Assembly (NCBI GenBank): GCA_902774915.1
Contig: CACYKH010000002.1
Location: forward strand, 186,001-250,000
Length of the DNA stretch: 64,000 nt
Origin: an uncultured Lachnospiraceae bacterium
Lineage (GTDB): Bacteria; Bacillota; Clostridia; Lachnospirales; Lachnospiraceae
Reading direction: 5' to 3'
Shown here: positions 1-9,233 of the stretch, one piece after another
How positions within the stretch are numbered: the first letter of the stretch is position 1
How the letters are laid out: every line of letters begins with the position of its first letter
The notes under the pieces: generated by a model
What the model saw: the letters and a program-made list of their open reading frames with translations, nothing else
Told to the model about the DNA's origin: nothing
Databases searched by the model: none
Translations under genes and position numbers: made by a program

Positions 1-386
1 TCGCTCACTCTAGAACCTGCAGGAACCTCGTAAACTCCTTCGTTTACAACCGCTCCACATATGTACACACAGATAGTAGAATTCTTTTCGGTCTTTTCCT
101 GCCCTTCATCGTTGCCTTTATCTTCGGGATGATTTTCCTCGGAATCGTCATCGCCCTCGGAATTATCTCCTTCAGATTTTTTTACATTTCCCTTGGAACC
201 GTCATCCTTCTCAGAATCTTGTCCCTCAGAACTCTTCACCAGCTCTTCTTCGCTGGTTTCTTTATCTTTCATTGTTGTTACATTGATTCCAGATTCACCA
301 CAACCTGAAATCCTAAGCAACACCGACGCCACAAGTATTATAATGGCAGCCGCTCCAATAAATAATCTGAATCTCTTTATTCGCAT
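1..386 (-). CDS. comEA: ComEA-type protein, N-terminal part, cut by window edge
   Basis: The reading frame opens with ATG at 386, preceded by AAAGGACT, and runs off the left end without a stop (about 128 codons visible). The product has a short basic N-terminus, one hydrophobic helix (about residues 8-26), a long Ser/Glu/Asp-rich linker, and then the start of an SLBB/ComEA domain (VYICGAVVNEGVYEVP). In the family this is the membrane-anchored DNA receptor of competence, whose C-terminal helix-hairpin-helix domain would lie outside the window. A plain SLBB-domain protein is the alternative. The low-complexity acidic linker is usual for this type of anchor. Confidence 0.75.
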   Translation of the reverse strand, partial: MRIKRFRLFIGAAAIIILVASVLLRISGCGESGINVTTMKDKETSEEELVKSSEGQDSEKDDGSKGNVKKSEGDNSEGDDDSEENHPEDKGNDEGQEKTEKNSTICVYICGAVVNEGVYEVPAGSRVS

Positions 387-524
387 TGACACCAGTCCTT
401 TCTAAAGTCTCAGACCGGCGTAATATTTTTTGACAAACTACTTGGTTTTATATTCTAACAACTCATTAATTATACCATAAATCGATACTCTTTAAAAGTT
501 GTCAGCTAGTTCTACCTGCTTGAA

Positions 525-1415
525 TTATTCAGCATCTTCCTTAAGAATAGCTGTTCCAATACCCTTCTCAGTATAGAACTCAAGCAGAAGACAATGCTCA
601 AGTCTTCCATCCAGAATATGCACTCTTGAAACACCATTATTCATGGCATCTATACAATTCTGAAGCTTTGGAAGCATACCGCCACCAACAACACCATCGT
701 CAATCAGTGCCTGTGCTTCATTGATTGTCATTTCAGAGATAAGTGTTTTCTTGTCTGTAGGATCTGTGAAAACGCCCTCGATATCTGTCAGGAAAACAAG
801 CTTCTCAGCATTTATAGCAGTTGCAACCGCGCAAGCGCAGTCGTCTGCATTTATATTATAATCATGGTCATCATCCTGACCCATTCCAATTGGTGCAACA
901 ACTGGGATGAAATCAGCATCCAGAAGAGAATCGATAACGGAGCTGTCCGTCGCTACAACTTCGCCAACATATCCAATGTCCTTGCCATCAGAAAGCTTCT
1001 TCTGAACCTTAAGAAGTCCGGCATCCTTACCGCTGATACCAACAGCGTTAAGTCCAACCTTTGACATAAGACCTACAAGGCTGCGGTTCACGTTATTAAG
1101 AACCATCTCTGCAACCTCCAGTGTTGGCTCATCGGTTACTCTGAGTCCATTCTGGAAATGTGTCTCCATGCCAAGTCTGTCTATCCACTTGCTTATCTCC
1201 TTGCCACCTCCGTGAACTATGATAGGCTTGAGACCTACCAGCTTAAGGAGTGCAACGTCCTGGATGACATTGTACTTAAGGTCCTCATCCAGCATTGCAG
1301 AACCGCCGTACTTTACAACGATCTTCTTGCCGCTGAACTTCTGGATATATGGAAGAGCCTCGATCAGGGTTTGCGCCTTCCTCTTAACCTCTTCTATATC
1401 ATCGTTTTTAACCAT
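525..1415 (-). CDS. argB: Acetylglutamate kinase
   Basis: Phosphorylates N-acetyl-L-glutamate, the second step of arginine synthesis, in the cytosol. The amino-acid kinase fold is clear: [11 protein letters not shown] at the N-terminus (phosphate-binding Lys and Gly-Gly), [11 protein letters not shown] for substrate binding, and a C-terminal GGGMLPKL segment. About 297 residues, normal for ArgB. A frame extension begins upstream, but GAGAGGATATAAAA lies just before the ATG at 1415, so MVKNDD is chosen. It follows argJ by 81 bases and is probably co-transcribed. No other arginine genes are visible. Confidence 0.95.
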   Translation of the reverse strand: MVKNDDIEEVKRKAQTLIEALPYIQKFSGKKIVVKYGGSAMLDEDLKYNVIQDVALLKLVGLKPIIVHGGGKEISKWIDRLGMETHFQNGLRVTDEPTLEVAEMVLNNVNRSLVGLMSKVGLNAVGISGKDAGLLKVQKKLSDGKDIGYVGEVVATDSSVIDSLLDADFIPVVAPIGMGQDDDHDYNINADDCACAVATAINAEKLVFLTDIEGVFTDPTDKKTLISEMTINEAQALIDDGVVGGGMLPKLQNCIDAMNNGVSRVHILDGRLEHCLLLEFYTEKGIGTAILKEDAE

Positions 1416-1496
1416 TTTTATATCCTCTCTATATATCATAATAATTCCCCAAAAAAAGTTTTAAGACCTGGGCATCCGCAGCTTAACGCCGCCTGC

Positions 1497-2867
1497 TTAT
1501 GACCTATAATCCGCATTTATTGTAACATACTCGTGGGTGAGGTCACAACCCCATGCAACGGCCTCGCAGTCCCCATCATGAAGATCACATATTGCTGTAA
1601 TCTCGCTAGGTGAAAGCACTTTCAGAGCCTCTTCTTCAGAGAACTCAGGCAGCACTCCATTCTCAATCAGCTTAATGGAGCCCTCATCGCTCTCCATGGT
1701 GATATCCACCTTAGTAGGGTCGAACTTCGCACCAGAATAACCCATGGCGCAGAAGATTCTTCCGCAGTTGGCATCGCGACCATATATAGCAGCCTTAGAA
1801 AGGCTGGATGTTATAACTGACTTAGCCAGTGTCTTTGCAGTCTTATAATCAGGAGCACCAATAACCTTTGCAGTGAAAAGTCTTGTAGCGCCCTCGCCAT
1901 CAGAAGCCATAAGCTTTGCCAGGTACTCACAAACAGTATAGAGTGCCTCAACAATCTCCCGGAAGTCTGAATTACCAGTTTCTTCCTCATGCTTCTTTGC
2001 TACTTCTCTAATATCTGTATCGCCGGTCTCATCTATATCAGCAATGCTGATACCAAGAGAATCGGCAGTAATAATTTCATTTCCAGCAAGGCCATTTGAA
2101 AGCCATACAAGAGTATCGTTTGTAGATGTATCCCCATCCACAGATACCATATTAAATGTACGCTCCACTACAGCTCTCAGAATCCTCTGAGCAAGTGTAC
2201 GGTCAATACAAAGGTCAGAAAGAACGAAGCCAAGCATTGTTCCCATGTTAGGATGTATCATTCCTGAGCCCTTGCACATGGCGCCCATAGCAACTGTCTT
2301 TCCGCCAATCTCAAACTCAACAGCCACTTCCTTTGGAACTGTATCCGTAGTCATGATAGCCTTTGCAGCTTCGCTGGCCTCCATGAATGCATTTGCCTTG
2401 TTTCCATCAAAGTACTGGCGAAGAACAGCCGTTCCGGAATAAGGAACGCCAATCAGCTCGCGAGAAAGATCGCGGATGCCCTCTTCAATCTTCTTCATTG
2501 GAAGCTGTGGTCCGATAACGCCTGTAGACATTGTAAGAACCTGATGCTTATCAACCTCAAGGAACTTGCCTGCAACCTCAGCCTCACGCTCACAATTCTT
2601 ATAGCCCTGCTTGCCTGTGGCCGCATTTGCTATACCTGTATTTACAACTATGGCGCTTGCAACACCCGCAGCTATAACCTGCAGATCCCACTGAACTGGT
2701 GCAGCTTTTACTATATTTCTGGTAAATGTACCAACTACTGTAGCAGGTACATCGCTCTTTATTAATGTTAAATCCCTGTTATCCCCTGTTGGCTTAATTC
2801 CTACGCGCTTGCTGGCTACACGATAGCCCTTTGCAGCGAGAATTCCACCTTCGACCTTCTTTACCAT
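1497..2867 (-). CDS. argJ: Bifunctional ornithine acetyltransferase / N-acetylglutamate synthase
   Basis: Transfers the acetyl group from N-acetylornithine to glutamate, which recycles acetyl in arginine synthesis. The self-cleavage region is visible as KGSGMIHPNMGTMLGF, where the Thr before MLG is the expected nucleophile and new N-terminus of the beta chain. About 456 residues, slightly longer than the usual 400-410. Start chosen at 2867 because AAGGAG lies six bases upstream; the upstream in-frame start lacks such a site. First gene of an argJ-argB pair. Confidence 0.94.
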   Translation of the reverse strand: MVKKVEGGILAAKGYRVASKRVGIKPTGDNRDLTLIKSDVPATVVGTFTRNIVKAAPVQWDLQVIAAGVASAIVVNTGIANAATGKQGYKNCEREAEVAGKFLEVDKHQVLTMSTGVIGPQLPMKKIEEGIRDLSRELIGVPYSGTAVLRQYFDGNKANAFMEASEAAKAIMTTDTVPKEVAVEFEIGGKTVAMGAMCKGSGMIHPNMGTMLGFVLSDLCIDRTLAQRILRAVVERTFNMVSVDGDTSTNDTLVWLSNGLAGNEIITADSLGISIADIDETGDTDIREVAKKHEEETGNSDFREIVEALYTVCEYLAKLMASDGEGATRLFTAKVIGAPDYKTAKTLAKSVITSSLSKAAIYGRDANCGRIFCAMGYSGAKFDPTKVDITMESDEGSIKLIENGVLPEFSEEEALKVLSPSEITAICDLHDGDCEAVAWGCDLTHEYVTINADYRS

Positions 2868-2977
2868 ACACATCTCCTTGTCAGTCCTAATCAATGTTTG
2901 CCTTAAAATCTATATAAATACAGTGTCTTTCTATAAGATACTCCCTAAACAAGCGAAAAGCAATAGACAAAGTAACG

Positions 2978-3001
2978 AAAAACCGCCCCAAATGGGACGG
3001 T
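2978..3001 (-). terminator. Intrinsic terminator after the SleB-type hydrolase gene
   Basis: Read on the minus strand, ACCGTCCC-ATTT-GGGGCGGT forms a 7-8 bp stem with one G-U pair, followed directly by a T-run. It lies about 60 bases past the stop of the hydrolase gene at 3062 and separates it from argJ. Confidence 0.8.
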
Positions 3002-3061
3002 CTATATATATTAGGATTTTTTTGTGAAAAATGAAGCTCTTATTTATCGCTCCAACCAATC

Positions 3062-4228
3062 CTAGTAGAATACGTGATTACCAATCTGTGTGTAGCTTCC
3101 ACTGTACACTGATGAAGGTGTATTCCATGTTGGTCTGAAGCTTGTATAACCACCGATGTTATTTGCACCGTTCAGGGCATCCTGTGCAGCCTGAAGAGAT
3201 GTTGAAGAACCACCGGTCGAGAGTGCATTTGTAAATGCGCTCGAATAAATTGCTGTGAACTGATTTGGTGCATATACAACTGCTGAGATTGAAGAACCAC
3301 CCCAAGCACCGCTGTATACACGGTTAAGTACTACGTTTGCAACTGCGAGCTGTCCATCATATGACTCTCCACCTGCCTCAGCATAAACGATTGCTGCAAG
3401 GAGATAAAGGTCTGAAGAAGCAGTAACTGTTGCTGCCTGTGTAGTAGCTTCTGTAGTTGCCTCGGTTGTTGCTTCTGTTGTTGCCTCTGTAGGAGCCTGA
3501 GTTGTAGCTTCTGTAGTAGGCTCAGCCTTTGCAACTGTCTCTGTAGTAGCTGTAGTAGGTGCCTCTGTTGTTGTCTGAGTAGTTGCCTCAGTAGTAACAC
3601 TTGCTACAACAACTTCTTCAACGCCGATTGCATCTCTATAACTAATTCCCTCTTCAGATGCTTTCTTAGCTACCTGAGTAGCAGCATCATCTGTAAGGAT
3701 GAACTCTGTCTTAACATATCCCTCATTACCTGCAGCAGATACCATTGTCCAATCTCCATCAGATCCAACAACCTCACCACTGTCACCAGTATTGAGTACT
3801 GCAAGAATGTTTCCGTCCTCAGAAGCCTCAGCTCTAAGGTTAAGACCCTCAGTATTTACGATGAACTTACCTGTCATATCATATTCTGACTTTGTCAGGT
3901 TTGTTGTATCATTAGATGCTGTAAGCACTCCCTCATCTCCGAGACGAGCATACAGATCATTAACTGAATCATCTTCTATATATGAATCATTTCCAATATA
4001 GATAGTTAAACCATCATCTTCATTAACGCTTTCAGCTACAAGACTTGAAACAGTCTTTGTATCATCACTTTTACTTCCTATAATATTAGTAGCTACTGTT
4101 GCAGTTCCCACAACTGTTGCTACAGTCATAAGTGCAAGTGTATTTCTTACTACGAAATTACTAGAAAATATATATTTTTTTGCAAAAATCTTAGCGTTTT
4201 CAAGTTTTATTTCTGTTCTACGGTTCAT
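3062..4228 (-). CDS. Secreted cell-wall hydrolase: SH3b domain, Thr-rich linker, SleB-type catalytic domain
   Basis: 388 residues. A basic N-terminus and hydrophobic segment (about residues 25-50) direct export. An SH3b domain follows (about 108-175, with LNLRAEASEDGNIL), then a linker of repeated TTEAT/TTQA units (about 215-270). The C-terminal ~120 residues are a hydrolase_2/SleB domain: LLAAIVYAEAGGE contains the catalytic Glu, followed by GQLAVANVVLNR. The family cleaves peptidoglycan glycan strands. It stands alone between a terminator and a long upstream region that carries repeats and a WalR-like box, which suggests cell-wall-stress or growth control. Vegetative remodelling is as likely as spore-cortex lysis, because SleB-type domains serve both. 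Confidence 0.85.
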   Translation of the reverse strand: MNRRTEIKLENAKIFAKKYIFSSNFVVRNTLALMTVATVVGTATVATNIIGSKSDDTKTVSSLVAESVNEDDGLTIYIGNDSYIEDDSVNDLYARLGDEGVLTASNDTTNLTKSEYDMTGKFIVNTEGLNLRAEASEDGNILAVLNTGDSGEVVGSDGDWTMVSAAGNEGYVKTEFILTDDAATQVAKKASEEGISYRDAIGVEEVVVASVTTEATTQTTTEAPTTATTETVAKAEPTTEATTQAPTEATTEATTEATTEATTQAATVTASSDLYLLAAIVYAEAGGESYDGQLAVANVVLNRVYSGAWGGSSISAVVYAPNQFTAIYSSAFTNALSTGGSSTSLQAAQDALNGANNIGGYTSFRPTWNTPSSVYSGSYTQIGNHVFY

Positions 4229-4294
4229 TTCTGTCCTCTTACTAAAGTAACAACTCTATCACTTTTATACAAATTTTCTGCATTTTTCTTGCCG

Positions 4295-4336
4295 TTATGT
4301 AAACAAATGTTACATATTATGTAAACAAATGTTACA
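4295..4336. repeat. Two exact 20-bp direct repeats spaced 22 bp
   Basis: TTATGTAAACAAATGTTACA occurs at 4295-4314 and again at 4317-4336. The offset of 22 bp is two helical turns, so both copies face the same side of the DNA. Each unit has TGTAA...TTACA inverted ends. They lie 67-108 bases upstream of the hydrolase start, where an operator would be expected. Confidence 0.8.
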
Positions 4337-4349
4337 ATTTAGTTCGAAT

Positions 4350-4366
4350 TGTTACGTTTTTGTTAC
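4350..4366 (+). promoter_or_regulatory. WalR-like box TGTTAC-N5-TGTTAC
   Basis: TGTTAC at 4350-4355 and TGTTAC at 4361-4366 are exactly 11 bp apart and fit the TGTWAH-N5-TGTWAH consensus described for WalR (YycF) of Bacillus subtilis. It lies about 122 bases upstream of a cell-wall hydrolase gene, the typical kind of target. An identical box lies upstream of the autolysin gene at 32604. The assignment to a WalR ortholog is inference; no walRK genes are in the window. Confidence 0.5.
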
Positions 4367-4487
4367 AAATGTATACTACCACCTCGTAACAAATAAGTCA
4401 AGTTTTTTATACTTTCTTAAAAACTATTCTACACTTTCTTAAAAACTCTTAACAAATCCGATATTAAGTTGTCACACTTTGGAAATT

Positions 4488-4536
4488 TTAGTCCTCCAGG
4501 GACTGAAGAAAAAGCGACTTAGTCCTCCAGGGACTG
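4488..4536. repeat. 18-bp duplication of the gene's last codons and stop
   Basis: TTAGTCCTCCAGGGACTG occurs at 4488-4505 and 4519-4536. The second copy encodes the last residues (QSLED) and stop of the amidase-like lipoprotein; the first copy lies just past that stop and repeats the same codons in a shifted register. It looks like a short slippage or tandem-duplication scar. Confidence 0.8.
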
Positions 4537-5610
4537 GAAATAATCGTCGATTCCTTTTGCAATGCCACCTGCAACCTTCTTTCTGTACTCTTCAGTACTA
4601 AGGGCAATGTCATCGTTTTCGTTAGAAAGGAATCCAACACTAAGAACTGTGGCAGGCATGTCACAGTAATTAAGAGATGTGAGATTGTCAGTCTCATAGA
4701 TACCCATACGTGTAGCGCCTGTATTCTGGCAGGTCTGCTTCAGAACATCGTAGCACAGCTCGTAGTTCTTCTGATAAAGCTGACCAGTATGGGAATTAGT
4801 AGATGTGGCTATAAAGCCCAGAACGCCAGATGCAGTCGGATCGTTTGAAGCTGGCGCCTCTATCTTGATATATATTTCAGCATCGGCCGCATTTGCCATC
4901 TCGGCACGCTTGGCATTGCTGATATCAACATTATTAGTTGTGCGGGACATAAATACTGTGTATCCACGTTTAACCAATTCAGCATTGAGGTAAGTTGCGA
5001 TAGAAAGAGTTACATCGTACTCAAATGTGCCTGTGCTCTTTCCCATGGCTCCTTCGCCCATCTTAGCCTTCATTCCAGCCATTGATGCAGAAGAAGCTGT
5101 AGCGTACTCGCCGTTATCATTGAGGGCAGGAGCATCTACCTCAGGACTGATAGGCTCCAAAGCCTCGTCCTCAGTAATCTGCTTAGCTGGATCTATAAAT
5201 ACAACATGGCTGACCTTATTGACATCTGTCTCAGTCGCCCATTTAATAGTAGTTTCTTCAAGATACTTTGTCTGGATGTAAAAAATTCCGCCGTTGATAA
5301 GAACCTTGGCCCATTCGTCCTTTATACCTGTTCTCGTAAGATTAACGCCCTTATCAAGAGTTATGTAAACTTCACCCTTTTCCTCAGGAGTCTTTCTTAC
5401 ATTAACATTATCCTGTGTAGTAACAACATAATCCCTTACCGTAAGGAATCCATCCGAATCCACCATGCCGTCCTCATCAGTCGCCTCCACCTCTGTGGTC
5501 TTCTCCTGCTTGCCAAGAGAACAACCAGACACGCAAATAAGCATAGCTGCAAGCATCATCACAGCTACACAAACACGAAATCTTCTATTATGGAAGAAAC
5601 TCATTCTCAT
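4519..5610 (-). CDS. Lipoprotein with SH3b and a degenerate amidase_3 fold, probably non-catalytic
   Basis: About 363 residues. The signal peptide ends in the lipobox VSGC (Cys30). An SH3b-like domain covers about 62-115. From about 134 to the end the layout follows zinc N-acetylmuramoyl-L-alanine amidases, but the metal ligands are mostly gone: the DPGHGG motif reads DPAKQ (His to Lys143), the xSxHxN motif reads IKIEAPAS (His to Glu251), and the VEVGFLSN Glu is Ser324. Only Glu197 (FEYD) remains. This points to a peptidoglycan-binding or regulatory pseudoenzyme. Start taken at 5610, where TTGGAG lies five bases upstream. Confidence 0.75.
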   Translation of the reverse strand: MRMSFFHNRRFRVCVAVMMLAAMLICVSGCSLGKQEKTTEVEATDEDGMVDSDGFLTVRDYVVTTQDNVNVRKTPEEKGEVYITLDKGVNLTRTGIKDEWAKVLINGGIFYIQTKYLEETTIKWATETDVNKVSHVVFIDPAKQITEDEALEPISPEVDAPALNDNGEYATASSASMAGMKAKMGEGAMGKSTGTFEYDVTLSIATYLNAELVKRGYTVFMSRTTNNVDISNAKRAEMANAADAEIYIKIEAPASNDPTASGVLGFIATSTNSHTGQLYQKNYELCYDVLKQTCQNTGATRMGIYETDNLTSLNYCDMPATVLSVGFLSNENDDIALSTEEYRKKVAGGIAKGIDDYFQSLED

Positions 5611-5636
5611 AATCACTCCAAATAAGTCAAAAAAAA

Positions 5637-6128
5637 TTAAAACATGGCGCGGATTGCGCTGAATAGGCCGGCGCTGCCGAGACCCATGATCACTCCGGCG
5701 AGGACTACGCCGCTAAGAACAGCAATGACGCTCTTCTTGAAATCAAGGTCAAGGATACTTGCTGCCAGGGTTCCTGTCCATGCACCTGTACCAGGAAGTG
5801 GAATTCCTACAAATAGGAACAGCGCAATATATGTACTGCGTCCAGCCTTGGCTGTCAGCTTCTGTCCACCCTTCTCACCTTTATCAAGACAGAAGTGGAA
5901 GAACTTTCCAATCCACTTAAGACCCTTTGGCCACTCTTTCTTATCACCCCACACCAGAACCTTTCTTGCAAAGAAGAAAATGATTGGAACTGGGATCATA
6001 TTTCCAATTATTGCTATCACATATGAAAGAGGAATGTTAAGCCCAAGTCCGATTGCATATGGAATCGCAAGCCTCAGCTCAATAAGAGGCACCATCGATA
6101 TAAAAAAAACTAATAAGTAGTTTAACAT
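5637..6128 (-). CDS. Small multidrug-export family membrane protein (COG2426 type)
   Basis: About 163 residues, nearly all hydrophobic, with four to five helices and the family pattern ISMVPLIELRLAIPYAIGLG near the N-terminus and VGIPLPGTGAWTG in the middle. Proteins like this are annotated as putative small multidrug exporters, but no transport function is established. Start chosen at 6128, where CGGAG precedes MLNYLLV; an upstream in-frame Met (6161) lacks a good site. Confidence 0.75.
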   Translation of the reverse strand: MLNYLLVFFISMVPLIELRLAIPYAIGLGLNIPLSYVIAIIGNMIPVPIIFFFARKVLVWGDKKEWPKGLKWIGKFFHFCLDKGEKGGQKLTAKAGRSTYIALFLFVGIPLPGTGAWTGTLAASILDLDFKKSVIAVLSGVVLAGVIMGLGSAGLFSAIRAMF

Positions 6129-6241
6129 ATTTTTCTCCGTATCGTGAGTTATACAAAACATCAGAATGACATTATATCATACTTTTTTCATATTATAATA
6201 AGAATCTTCATAAAATCCGAAATCCGGTTGGCACTACCATT

Positions 6242-8062
6242 TTAAATCTGGCTGGCCATATATTCGTTGATGCGTTCAATAAGAGTATCACCGTAATAAT
6301 TCTCGTACATTCCCTTACGCATCTTCAGAGGACTGTTTGTTATAATGGAATCCACGTTAAGAAGCATCATGCTCTCCAGCGTATTCTTGTCGTCCACCGT
6401 CCAGGCATAAACCTTCTTGCCTCGCTTATGCGCCTGCCTGATAACATCATTATTAATGTATCTATATTTAATGCTGAACCCATCGGCGTACTCCAAGTCA
6501 TAAAAATCACCCATAGCAACCGCCATGACATATATCGTCTTAATCTTAGGATCAGCCCTCTTTATCCTCTTAATCGCGCCATAATTCAGAGATGCCACAA
6601 CGCAGTTGTGGTAATAGTCGTACTCTCCCACGATCTCGGCCACCTTTTTCTCGAGATCCTGGTCCGTTCTGGCCGGCTTCAGCTCGATATTCATCTGAGC
6701 TCTGTCCCCAACCAGCTCTATAGCCTCCCGAAGAGTAGGTATCTTCTCCTCAGCAAACTCTTCCTTATTCGGTCCCGAATACTTCTTCACAGGACTATAT
6801 TCACGGAGTTCGTCAAATGTAATCTCCCCGACTTTTTTATTCACGCCACAAGTCCTTCTCAGACTTTCGTCATGCATGATAACAATCTCGCCATCCTTCG
6901 TTTGGCGTACATCTAGCTCAATAACATCCGCGCCATTCTCGATGGCCTTTTCAAAAGAAGCCAGAGTGTTCTCGGGCGCATTTTCCGAATCCCCACGATG
7001 TGCGGTAATTGTAACCTTATCCATGTACTCAACATTGATGGAAATAATATCCATACGCTTGAGCCCATAAAATGCCACGTCCAGGATGATCGCAAGCGAA
7101 AGAATAACTGCAAGAATCCTGCGCTCCTTCTTTCTACTCTTCTTTGCATCGTACTGATCATAATCGTCGATGTTTGGAAGACTTTCGTCCCCAGGTGCAA
7201 TATTATAGTAGGAATTGCAAATAAAGGAATAAACAAGAGGTATTCCAATCAGTACATACATTACTGAAAATACAATCTTGATAGCCTCATAAACCATTGT
7301 CGCAACCTTCTCGGCCGAATTAGATTCCAGTATCATGCCAAGAATTGAATCAGTATAAAAATAGGAAACCGAAGCCGGCACACCAACGGTCAGGATAACC
7401 CAGAGGATAATGCCTCCTACGACCTTGATTCTGTGTCCCTTCAGCAGCTCCTTAGAGCGGTCGATAGACTTGCGGAAGCTTACATTTTCCACGTTAAAAA
7501 CATGGATCAGAAAAGTATAATGCGTCGAAACCAGCACCATCAGGACAAAAAGAACCACTGTAGCAATGGTGACATACATATTTATAGAAACAATATCAAT
7601 GAAATAAGGGATGCGGATATTCAGCAGGCGGTAGTCCAGAAGCACGCTGGTGATGACTGGGAAGTATACCAGGACGAAAGGAACCATCGGCAGATTCCTT
7701 GGGCGGAGCATTCTAAATGCGGCCTTCAGGCCCACTAAGAGCATCCTTATCGGAGATGTTTTCTTCAGATTGTTTGCGCGGTGGAAGGCATAGCTGATGC
7801 CGGCCACATCTATCATTATGCACATTGCGATGAAGAAAAGCATAATGAATAGGAAGGCATAGGTCGATGGCGCCTTCATGAAGCGTTTCACCGTTTCCTT
7901 TGTGAGATACGAGATGCCCGACAGATTAACCGCTAGGTTGATGTACAAAAAATAAAGAGGTATGAACATCACAAAAAATACCATCTTGAGCATAATCTCA
8001 AAAATGATATTATACGCCAGGTTAAACCTGAACAATTTGATACTGTCCCTTACATTCTTCAT
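6242..8062 (-). CDS. Membrane-anchored glycerophosphodiester phosphodiesterase
   Basis: 606 residues. The first ~340 hold about eight transmembrane helices (the GDPD membrane domain); a cytoplasmic or extracellular GDPD domain follows from about 352. Catalytic residues are visible: TAHRGDSENAPENT (His355, Arg356, Glu), VIELDV (the Glu-Asp metal pair) and IMHDESL (second His). The family hydrolyses glycerophosphodiesters to sn-glycerol-3-phosphate and an alcohol. Membrane-fused versions are common in Firmicutes and may act on lipid head groups or teichoic-type polymers. Ten bases separate it from queA upstream, so the two are probably co-transcribed. Confidence 0.9.
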   Translation of the reverse strand: MKNVRDSIKLFRFNLAYNIIFEIMLKMVFFVMFIPLYFLYINLAVNLSGISYLTKETVKRFMKAPSTYAFLFIMLFFIAMCIMIDVAGISYAFHRANNLKKTSPIRMLLVGLKAAFRMLRPRNLPMVPFVLVYFPVITSVLLDYRLLNIRIPYFIDIVSINMYVTIATVVLFVLMVLVSTHYTFLIHVFNVENVSFRKSIDRSKELLKGHRIKVVGGIILWVILTVGVPASVSYFYTDSILGMILESNSAEKVATMVYEAIKIVFSVMYVLIGIPLVYSFICNSYYNIAPGDESLPNIDDYDQYDAKKSRKKERRILAVILSLAIILDVAFYGLKRMDIISINVEYMDKVTITAHRGDSENAPENTLASFEKAIENGADVIELDVRQTKDGEIVIMHDESLRRTCGVNKKVGEITFDELREYSPVKKYSGPNKEEFAEEKIPTLREAIELVGDRAQMNIELKPARTDQDLEKKVAEIVGEYDYYHNCVVASLNYGAIKRIKRADPKIKTIYVMAVAMGDFYDLEYADGFSIKYRYINNDVIRQAHKRGKKVYAWTVDDKNTLESMMLLNVDSIITNSPLKMRKGMYENYYGDTLIERINEYMASQI

Positions 8063-8071
8063 AAATATGTC

Positions 8072-9196
8072 CTAAATAAGCATCATAGAATCACCGAATG
8101 AGAAAAATCTGTATTTCTCTTCAACAGCTTCCTTGTATGCAGCCATGACGGCCTCACGATTGTAGAAAGCAGAAACCAACATAATTAGTGTAGACTCTGG
8201 AAGGTGGAAGTTCGTAATAAGTGAATCCACTATTTTGAATTCGTATCCCGGATAGATGAATATATTTGTCCAGCCAGAGGATGGCTGGATATCTTTTATT
8301 TCTGACGAACCACTATCCTGAGTTCCTGGTTTATGAATATCCTGCAAAGTTCCAACAGTCTCAAGAGTTCTTGTACTGGTGGTTCCAACAGAAATCACAC
8401 GTCCACCGTTCCTTCTTGTTTCATTTATAATGTCCGCAGCTTCCTGAGATAATTCATAATACTCAGTATGCATATGGTGATCTTCTATCTTTTCAACTTT
8501 AACAGGGCGGAAGGTTCCAAGACCAACGTGAAGTGTGAGCCTTGCTATCTTAACACCCTTCTCCTCTATCTGTTTCAGGAGCTCTTCTGTGAAGTGAAGG
8601 CCAGCGGTTGGCGCTGCTGCACTTCCCTCGTGCTTCGCATAAACCGTCTGATAACGATTCTTATCCTGAAGCTTGTGAGTGATATATGGTGGAAGTGGCA
8701 TCTCTCCTAACTTATCAAGGACCTCTTCCCAAATGCCATCATACTCGAAACGTATGATTCGGTTACCCTCTTCTACAGTATCGATAACCTCAGCGCTGAG
8801 CAGAGCTTCGCCAGTCTCCTCATCCTTTCCAAACACAACTCTCGCTCCCGGTTTCATCTTCTTACCCGGTTTCACAAGACACTCCCAAACCCTCGTATTC
8901 TTTGAAGAAGTCAATGGTGCCTGGTATCTATCACTCGCATCCTTAAGTAGTAAAACCTCAATTGCCGCTCCAGTTTCTTCTTTCTCACCAAGAAGGCGTG
9001 CAGGAATAACCTTGGTATCGTTGATAACAAGGCAATCACCTGCATTTAAATATTCAATTACATCATGAAATCTTCTATGTTCAATCTCGCCTGTATCACG
9101 GTGAATTACCATAAACCTGGAATTATCGCGCTTCTCCAGTGGGTCCTGCGCAATCAACTCCTCCGGCAGATCATAGTAGAAATCTTTTACTTCCAT
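8072..9196 (-). CDS. queA: S-adenosylmethionine:tRNA ribosyltransferase-isomerase
   Basis: Makes epoxyqueuosine in tRNA wobble position 34 by transferring the ribosyl part of SAM to preQ1. The family motifs are clear: [14 protein letters not shown] at the N-terminus, [11 protein letters not shown]-type segment ([15 protein letters not shown]), and the C-terminal [15 protein letters not shown]. 374 residues, longer than the usual ~345 because of about 20 extra residues (around [13 protein letters not shown]) before [23 protein letters not shown] precedes the ATG. Confidence 0.95.
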   Translation of the reverse strand: MEVKDFYYDLPEELIAQDPLEKRDNSRFMVIHRDTGEIEHRRFHDVIEYLNAGDCLVINDTKVIPARLLGEKEETGAAIEVLLLKDASDRYQAPLTSSKNTRVWECLVKPGKKMKPGARVVFGKDEETGEALLSAEVIDTVEEGNRIIRFEYDGIWEEVLDKLGEMPLPPYITHKLQDKNRYQTVYAKHEGSAAAPTAGLHFTEELLKQIEEKGVKIARLTLHVGLGTFRPVKVEKIEDHHMHTEYYELSQEAADIINETRRNGGRVISVGTTSTRTLETVGTLQDIHKPGTQDSGSSEIKDIQPSSGWTNIFIYPGYEFKIVDSLITNFHLPESTLIMLVSAFYNREAVMAAYKEAVEEKYRFFSFGDSMMLI

Positions 9197-9233
9197 CTTT
9201 TATCCTCTATAAGTGCTGGCATATATTCTATTT

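Noticed and set aside
3331-3600. Minus-strand Leu/Gln-rich frame inside the SleB-type hydrolase gene
   Set aside because: It is an out-of-frame reading of the Thr-rich linker repeats.
3390-3600. CRISPR-like repeated tract
   Set aside because: The repeats are codon repeats of TTEAT/TTQA units without spacers; no CRISPR array was seen anywhere in the window.
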